Positions 59,660 to 64,000 of a stretch of 64,000 nucleotides of DNA are shown here, piece after piece (positions within the stretch are counted from its first letter, which is position 1; each line of letters opens with the position of its first letter). The position numbers were made by a program, and so were the translations under genes. The notes beneath the pieces were generated by a model, which was not told the DNA's origin, searched no databases, and was given only the letters and a program-made list of their open reading frames with translations. This DNA comes from CALGYY01 sp963678485. Its GTDB lineage: Bacteria > Bacteroidota > Bacteroidia > Bacteroidales > CAIWKO01. Location of the stretch: NCBI GenBank assembly GCA_963678485.1, contig OY782882.1:2108001-2172000 (forward strand). Direction: 5' to 3'.

Positions 59660-61030
59660 ATGAAAAAGATCGTTGTAAAGTTTGGTGGATCCAATTTAAG
59701 GGAATCGCGGGATATTGAAAAGCTTCAGGAGGTAATTCGATATTATAATCGCCCACTTGCGATTGTTGTTTCGGCCTTTTATGGTGTGACAAATATGCTT
59801 GTTGACATCATGAACAAAGCCAGAAGCGACGAAAACGGAATCTATGAATTTTCGGTTGTGCTTGCGGAGATGAATGAAAAAATCATTTCCCATTATTTTA
59901 CAGACCTAAAAGAGAAACAGGCAGTAATTAGCACTCTTGAAAGTCGCTGTCAGGAGTTGAAACGACAATTACTCGGCATCAATTATCTTGGCGAAGTGCC
60001 TGATTTTATTGAAGATGCAATTCTGAGTTATGGAGAAAAGCTAAGTGCCCTGATTATTACATCGGTGCTACAACATAAAGGCGTGAATTGCGAAGAAGTG
60101 CTTCCAGAAGATCTTAAGCTGATTACCGACGGTGAAACAGGGAATGCAACGGTTGACTTTGAGCTTTCTGCTCCGCTGGTGGAATCGAGATTGGCGGCAA
60201 ACAAAGTATTTATAATCCCTGGTTTTTATGGTATTTCCCGTGAAGGCAGAAAAACCATTTTCGGTCGCGGAGGCAGCGATTATTCTGCTGCTGCTATTGC
60301 CAACTGCATCAATGCTGAATCTCTGGATATTTGGAAAGACGTAGATGGGTTTCAGAGTGCAGATCCCAAGGTGGTTGGCAATGCCGTATCTATACCTCAA
60401 CTAAACTATGGTGAAGCCGCAGAATTAGCATATTTTGGCGCAAAAATTCTCCATCCCCGAACTGTTGAGCCTTTGCTGGATAAGCACATTCCTATTCGTA
60501 TTTTCAACATCAATAAAATAGATGCGGATATCAGGCCTCTGACCTTGATTAATGACGACATTGAAATAAAAGAGCATGTAATAAAAAGCGTTACCTACAG
60601 CGACGATTTCTGTGTGATTCGCTTTAGTGGACCGGGCGTTGGTTTAAAGCCGGGTTTAATGGAACGTATAACAAGAAAATTAGGGGAAGACCGCATCAAT
60701 ATCAAGATGGTTTTTAACTCCAACACTTTTATGAACCTGTACTTTTCTTCTGCTGATGCAGAGCGGGCATATGTAAAGTTAAAAGACTTACCATTAAGCG
60801 GTTTGAATAAGGTGGAGCTGATGAAAAACCTTTCAACCATCGCCATTGTGGGTTGTGGGTTAGCAGAAAAGCCTGGTATTGCCGCACGATTGTTTAGTGC
60901 GGTGGCTGCTGCTGGTGTAAATGTAAAAACGATTTCCAGTGGTGCTTCAGACATCTGTACTTATTTTGTGGTTGATCAAAAAGACAGAGACGAGGCGATT
61001 CGGGCGATTCATGCAGAATTCTTCTTGTGA
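59660..61030 (+). CDS. lysC: Aspartate kinase
   Basis: A 456-residue enzyme that makes beta-aspartyl phosphate, first step to lysine, threonine and methionine. The start KFGGSNLRESRDIEKL and the FGRGGSDYSAAAIA motif are present, and a C-terminal tandem ACT region (about 315-456, FSGPGVGLKPGLMERITRKLGEDRINIKMV and AIVGCGLAEKPGIAARLFSAVAAAGVNVKTI) suggests feedback control by lysine or threonine. The usual KFGGTSV is KFGGSNL here. The next step is asd, about 130 bp downstream. Confidence 0.93.
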   Translation: MKKIVVKFGGSNLRESRDIEKLQEVIRYYNRPLAIVVSAFYGVTNMLVDIMNKARSDENGIYEFSVVLAEMNEKIISHYFTDLKEKQAVISTLESRCQELKRQLLGINYLGEVPDFIEDAILSYGEKLSALIITSVLQHKGVNCEEVLPEDLKLITDGETGNATVDFELSAPLVESRLAANKVFIIPGFYGISREGRKTIFGRGGSDYSAAAIANCINAESLDIWKDVDGFQSADPKVVGNAVSIPQLNYGEAAELAYFGAKILHPRTVEPLLDKHIPIRIFNINKIDADIRPLTLINDDIEIKEHVIKSVTYSDDFCVIRFSGPGVGLKPGLMERITRKLGEDRINIKMVFNSNTFMNLYFSSADAERAYVKLKDLPLSGLNKVELMKNLSTIAIVGCGLAEKPGIAARLFSAVAAAGVNVKTISSGASDICTYFVVDQKDRDEAIRAIHAEFFL

Positions 61031-61162
61031 AAAAATAACGCAATTAAATTAATACTGATTAGAAATTGCAAGCATAAAATTTTTGGTTTTGTAACAATAA
61101 TCGAATGGTTTTCGGTTGGTTTTCAAACATTATAACGTTAACAAATTAATCAATTTACAGCA

Positions 61163-62149
61163 ATGAAAATAGCAGTAATAGGCGCGACGGGACTTGTTGG
61201 TTCGGTGATGGTAAAGGTGTTGGAAGAGCGGGGATTTCCGATGGAAGAATTGATACTTGCTGCTTCTGAACATTCGGTAGGTAAAGATATAATCTTCAGG
61301 AATGAAAAGCTGAAGGTTTGTAGTATTGAAACGGCACTTGAGAAAAAGCCAGCAATTGCAATTTTCTCAGCCGGGTCGGCAGTATCGTTGCTCTGGGCAC
61401 CGAAATTTGCTGCTGCAGGAACGTATGTGGTGGATAATTCCTCCGCCTGGCGCATGGATAAAGAGATTCCGTTGATAATTCCGGAAGTTAATATTGATCG
61501 TCTCAACGCCTCGGATCACATAATTGCAAATCCCAATTGTTCGACAATACAAATGCTCGTGGCGTTGAATCCATTATATAGAAAATTTGGAATTCGTTCT
61601 ATCGTTGTCACCACCTATCAGGCAGTGACTGGTAGCGGAATGAAAGGCATAGCTCAGCTTAGGAGTGAACGGGCGAATGAAGTACATCAGCCATTCTATA
61701 AAAGAGCCATAGATCTTAACTGCATTCCTCAATGCGATGATTTCACAGAAAATGGATATACCAAAGAGGAAATGAAATTAGTTAACGAAACCCGGAAAAT
61801 CTTTAATGACGAAAGTATCACTGTAAATTCGACTGCTGTAAGAGTTCCTGTTGTTGGGGGACATTCTGAATCCATTATTGTAACATTGGTTCATCCTGCA
61901 GAAAGGGCAGAAATAATCACTGCGCTGGAAAATGCGCCGGGAATGGTTCTTCGCTCGATACCTGAAGAATATCCAACAGCAATAGACGCTGAAGGTAAAG
62001 ATGAGGTTTTTGTTGGCCGTGTTCGTAAAGACCTGCACAACGAAAACACATGGAATCTATGGGTCGTTGCGGATAATCTTAGAAAGGGTGCTGCCACCAA
62101 CGCTGTTCAGATAGCTCAACATATTGCAGCAACCTTTTTAAAGAAATAA
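61163..62149 (+). CDS. asd: Aspartate-semialdehyde dehydrogenase
   Basis: A 328-residue NADPH-dependent enzyme for the second step after LysC. GATGLVGSVMVKVLEERGFP at the N-terminus (NADP-binding), catalytic Cys in NPNCSTIQM, GSGMKGIAQL and a conserved His in GGHSES. Full length. It lies downstream of lysC with a 130-bp gap that lacks a good terminator, so it may be read through from lysC. Confidence 0.95.
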   Translation: MKIAVIGATGLVGSVMVKVLEERGFPMEELILAASEHSVGKDIIFRNEKLKVCSIETALEKKPAIAIFSAGSAVSLLWAPKFAAAGTYVVDNSSAWRMDKEIPLIIPEVNIDRLNASDHIIANPNCSTIQMLVALNPLYRKFGIRSIVVTTYQAVTGSGMKGIAQLRSERANEVHQPFYKRAIDLNCIPQCDDFTENGYTKEEMKLVNETRKIFNDESITVNSTAVRVPVVGGHSESIIVTLVHPAERAEIITALENAPGMVLRSIPEEYPTAIDAEGKDEVFVGRVRKDLHNENTWNLWVVADNLRKGAATNAVQIAQHIAATFLKK

Positions 62150-62239
62150 AAACACCGCCAATGGCCTTATATGAAGCTTCTTGAAAGGATATTGGTGAGT
62201 TATCCAACTACAGTCTATTAAGTAAAGACGGCATTAAAA

Positions 62240-62261
62240 AACCCGGAACATGTTCCGGGTT
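62240..62261. terminator. Bidirectional palindromic terminator
   Basis: AACCCGGAACA/TGTTCCGGGTT, a perfect palindrome with T/A runs on both sides. It serves asd (plus) and the gene at 62285-62773 (minus). Confidence 0.88.
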
Positions 62262-62284
62262 TTCAGGTTTAACTAGATGCAGAA

Positions 62285-62773
62285 TTAAAACTTGTGGCAT
62301 TTTTTCACACGCTTTTTATGCGCATAATGTTTTGGGGAAGAATAATTTGATTTAAAGATCTTCTTTAAGGTAAATTCCAAGGATTTATTGTTGTGTTTTT
62401 TAATTGTTGCCCTTGCTGATCCGGCAGAAAATCCACCGCCACCTCCCACGACAGGCTGAATGCTTTGCCCATATTTATGTTGTTTTATTTCATTTCCCGG
62501 ATTGCTCCCTGTGCTATAAATATTGCCTCTGTTGGGTGCTTGTTGCTGAACTTGCACTTGCTGCTGTACCTGAGGAACAGCGTTATGCGGTAAGTTGCCT
62601 TGCACATTCAGCGCAAGATTATCATCATTCAAATTCCCAGTATTATTGGTATTGTTAACAACCGGGGCATTGATTTGAGGATTGTCGGGGGGATTTATGT
62701 CGTTATTAAGAAGGTTTTGTGCGTTGGCAGAAACAGCCAAAAGAAAGAAAAGGGGAATGAGTAGTTTTTTCAT
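62285..62773 (-). CDS. Small secreted Asn/Gln-rich protein, unknown
   Basis: A 162-residue protein. Signal peptide (ending ANAQ) is followed by a low-complexity Asn/Pro/Gln tract (NNDINPPDNPQINAPV, VQQQVQVQQQAP), a glycine run (VVGGGGGFSAGSA) and a basic Lys/His tail (YAHKKRVKKCHKF). No domain recognised. Composition fits a disordered, perhaps secreted or matrix-forming protein, or a DNA/RNA-binding tail. Divergent from the M49 peptidase gene. Confidence 0.75.
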   Translation of the reverse strand: MKKLLIPLFFLLAVSANAQNLLNNDINPPDNPQINAPVVNNTNNTGNLNDDNLALNVQGNLPHNAVPQVQQQVQVQQQAPNRGNIYSTGSNPGNEIKQHKYGQSIQPVVGGGGGFSAGSARATIKKHNNKSLEFTLKKIFKSNYSSPKHYAHKKRVKKCHKF

Positions 62774-62926
62774 GATTTAGTGGTGTGTTTATGGAGTTTT
62801 ATTGGGTAAAACGTGGGTTAACGGAGTTAATGAACAGATAAATCAAGTTGCAACGAATAAAAATTGATAAAATAATAACTACTTTCGTAAGCAATAATTA
62901 TACTAAAACCTTAAAATCTTTAAAAC

Positions 62927-64000
62927 ATGGGTAAAAAGACATTGGTTATAGCTATGCTGGCCATGTTCATGGCAGCGATGATCACCTCTTGCGGATCATC
63001 AGAAAAAAAGAATGAAACAACCACCTCCAAAGAAGATTCACTTATGAACGCAAAAGCAGCAGAATTTGCAACAGTGAAGCTGACAGCAGATGTGAGCAAA
63101 CTGACTGAAAAAGAAAAGCAGTTAGTATCGATACTGATTGATATCGCACAAATCATGGACGACCTTTACTGGGAGCAAACCTTGGGTGATAAGGCCGCAT
63201 TTCTTGACAGTATCAAAAGCGAAAGTGTTAAGAAGTTTGCCATGATCAATTACGGCCCATGGGAACGTTTGAATGACAACAAAGCATTTATCGAAAAATA
63301 TGGTGAAAAGCCTGCTGGCGCGAACTTCTATCCAAAAGACATGACAAAAGAAGAGTTTGAAGCATTGGCCGACAGCAATAAAAAGAGCTTGTATACTCTT
63401 ATTCGCCGCAATGATGATAAGAGCCTGAAAGTGGTTTGGTATCACGAAGCGTATAAAGAAAAACTTGAAAAGGCCTCTAAACTGATGAAAGATGCAGCTG
63501 GTTTGGCTGAGGATGCAGGTCTGAAGAAATATCTTGAACTGAGAGCTGAAGCTTTGGTAACATCGAATTACCAACCCAGTGATTTTGCATGGATGGAAAT
63601 GAAGACAAACAAGATTGATTTTGTAGTTGGACCTATTGAAAATTACGAAGATGGCTTGTTCGAATACAAAGCAGCATTTGAATCTTTTGTGTTGATTAAA
63701 GACATGGAATGGAGCAAGAAGCTCGATAAATACATTGCACTTTTACCACAGTTACAAAAAGATCTTCCTGTGGAACCAAAATTCAAAGCAGAAGTCCCCG
63801 GAACTGAATCTGATTTAGGTGTTTATGACGCTGTTTATTATGCAGGTGATTGCAATGCTGGAAGTAAAACGATTGCTATAAATCTTCCAAACGACGAAAT
63901 CGTTCAGATGAAAGCCGGCTCACGTCGTTTACAGCTGAAAAACACCATGAAAGCCAAGTTTGACAACATTATGATGCCGATTGCAAACAAACTCATGGAC
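62927..64000 (+). CDS. Peptidase family M49 (dipeptidyl-peptidase III-like) lipoprotein, 3' end cut by window edge
   Basis: 358 codons are visible. Signal peptide with lipobox MITSCG, then a region conserved in Bacteroidota M49 zinc hydrolases: LTEKEKQLVSILIDIAQIMDDLYW, DFVVGPIENYEDGLF and, at the end, NAGSKTIAINLPNDEIVQ and KNTMKAKFDNIMMPIA. The zinc motif (HExxxGH) lies beyond the window, so activity cannot be checked. M49 enzymes remove dipeptides from peptides. It is divergent from the low-complexity gene upstream. Confidence 0.82.
   Translation, partial: MGKKTLVIAMLAMFMAAMITSCGSSEKKNETTTSKEDSLMNAKAAEFATVKLTADVSKLTEKEKQLVSILIDIAQIMDDLYWEQTLGDKAAFLDSIKSESVKKFAMINYGPWERLNDNKAFIEKYGEKPAGANFYPKDMTKEEFEALADSNKKSLYTLIRRNDDKSLKVVWYHEAYKEKLEKASKLMKDAAGLAEDAGLKKYLELRAEALVTSNYQPSDFAWMEMKTNKIDFVVGPIENYEDGLFEYKAAFESFVLIKDMEWSKKLDKYIALLPQLQKDLPVEPKFKAEVPGTESDLGVYDAVYYAGDCNAGSKTIAINLPNDEIVQMKAGSRRLQLKNTMKAKFDNIMMPIANKLMD

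Noticed and set aside
1..64000. tRNA or rRNA genes
   Set aside because: I looked for typical acceptor/anticodon patterns and CCA ends in the intergenic stretches and saw none; not an exhaustive search without tools.

Overview
This 64 kb window comes from a member of the Bacteroidota. The evidence is the set of type IX secretion (T9SS) sorting domains of types A and B, a PorP/SprF protein, a GldA-type ABC ATPase, DUF4837 and DUF3494 proteins, and promoters with the Bacteroidota -7 box TAnnTTTG. No rRNA, tRNA, phage, integrase or CRISPR array was seen.

Layout. 1-24.4 kb, almost all on the minus strand, is an envelope and stress region. It holds a small-membrane-protein operon (DUF5670/lmo0937-type protein, YtxH, holin-like protein, an unknown protein, AI-2E transporter), CsbD and more lmo0937-type proteins, three proteins with DUF3494 (ice-binding-like) domains, a PorP/OmpA secretion-attachment pair, three PAS sensor kinases with two receivers, a cupin, and three paralogous AraC-type regulators that carry an HMA-like N-terminus. 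24.4-35.7 kb carries a TPR protein, T9SS cargo, an OmpA protein, a small lipoprotein operon (DUF6970-like plus Kazal-like), a methylthioribose salvage pair, and two large T9SS cargo loci, one of which looks frameshifted. Dispersed palindromic repeats lie around this part. From 36.2 kb onward most genes are on the plus strand: a MORN/YwqK repeat protein, tilS, dsbD, a DUF4837 lipoprotein with a two-component pair, a divergent RumA-like methyltransferase, gldA, metK, an Omp28/TlpA/DUF6029/Omp28 run, sucAB, lysC, asd, and the start of an M49 peptidase.

The most interesting result is a regulon visible in the DNA. Eight minus-strand promoters in the first 24 kb share one rigid layout. Each has a -7 box whose first T is always replaced by C or G ([CG]AnnTTTG). 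Upstream of it are two heptamers (TTACA-type, read on the plus strand) exactly 21 bp apart, at fixed distances of +29 and +50, and then ATTCACA at +58. These promoters drive the CsbD, YtxH and lmo0937-type genes, the beta-barrel protein, two DUF3494 loci, both kinase operons and two of the three AraC-type genes. The third AraC paralogue lacks the site, yet it is the only one that keeps an intact CxxC in its HMA-like N-terminus. I infer a sensor-kinase/AraC envelope-stress circuit that does, in this bacterium, a job like the SigB general stress response of Firmicutes. That role is inference; the promoter pattern is read directly from the sequence.
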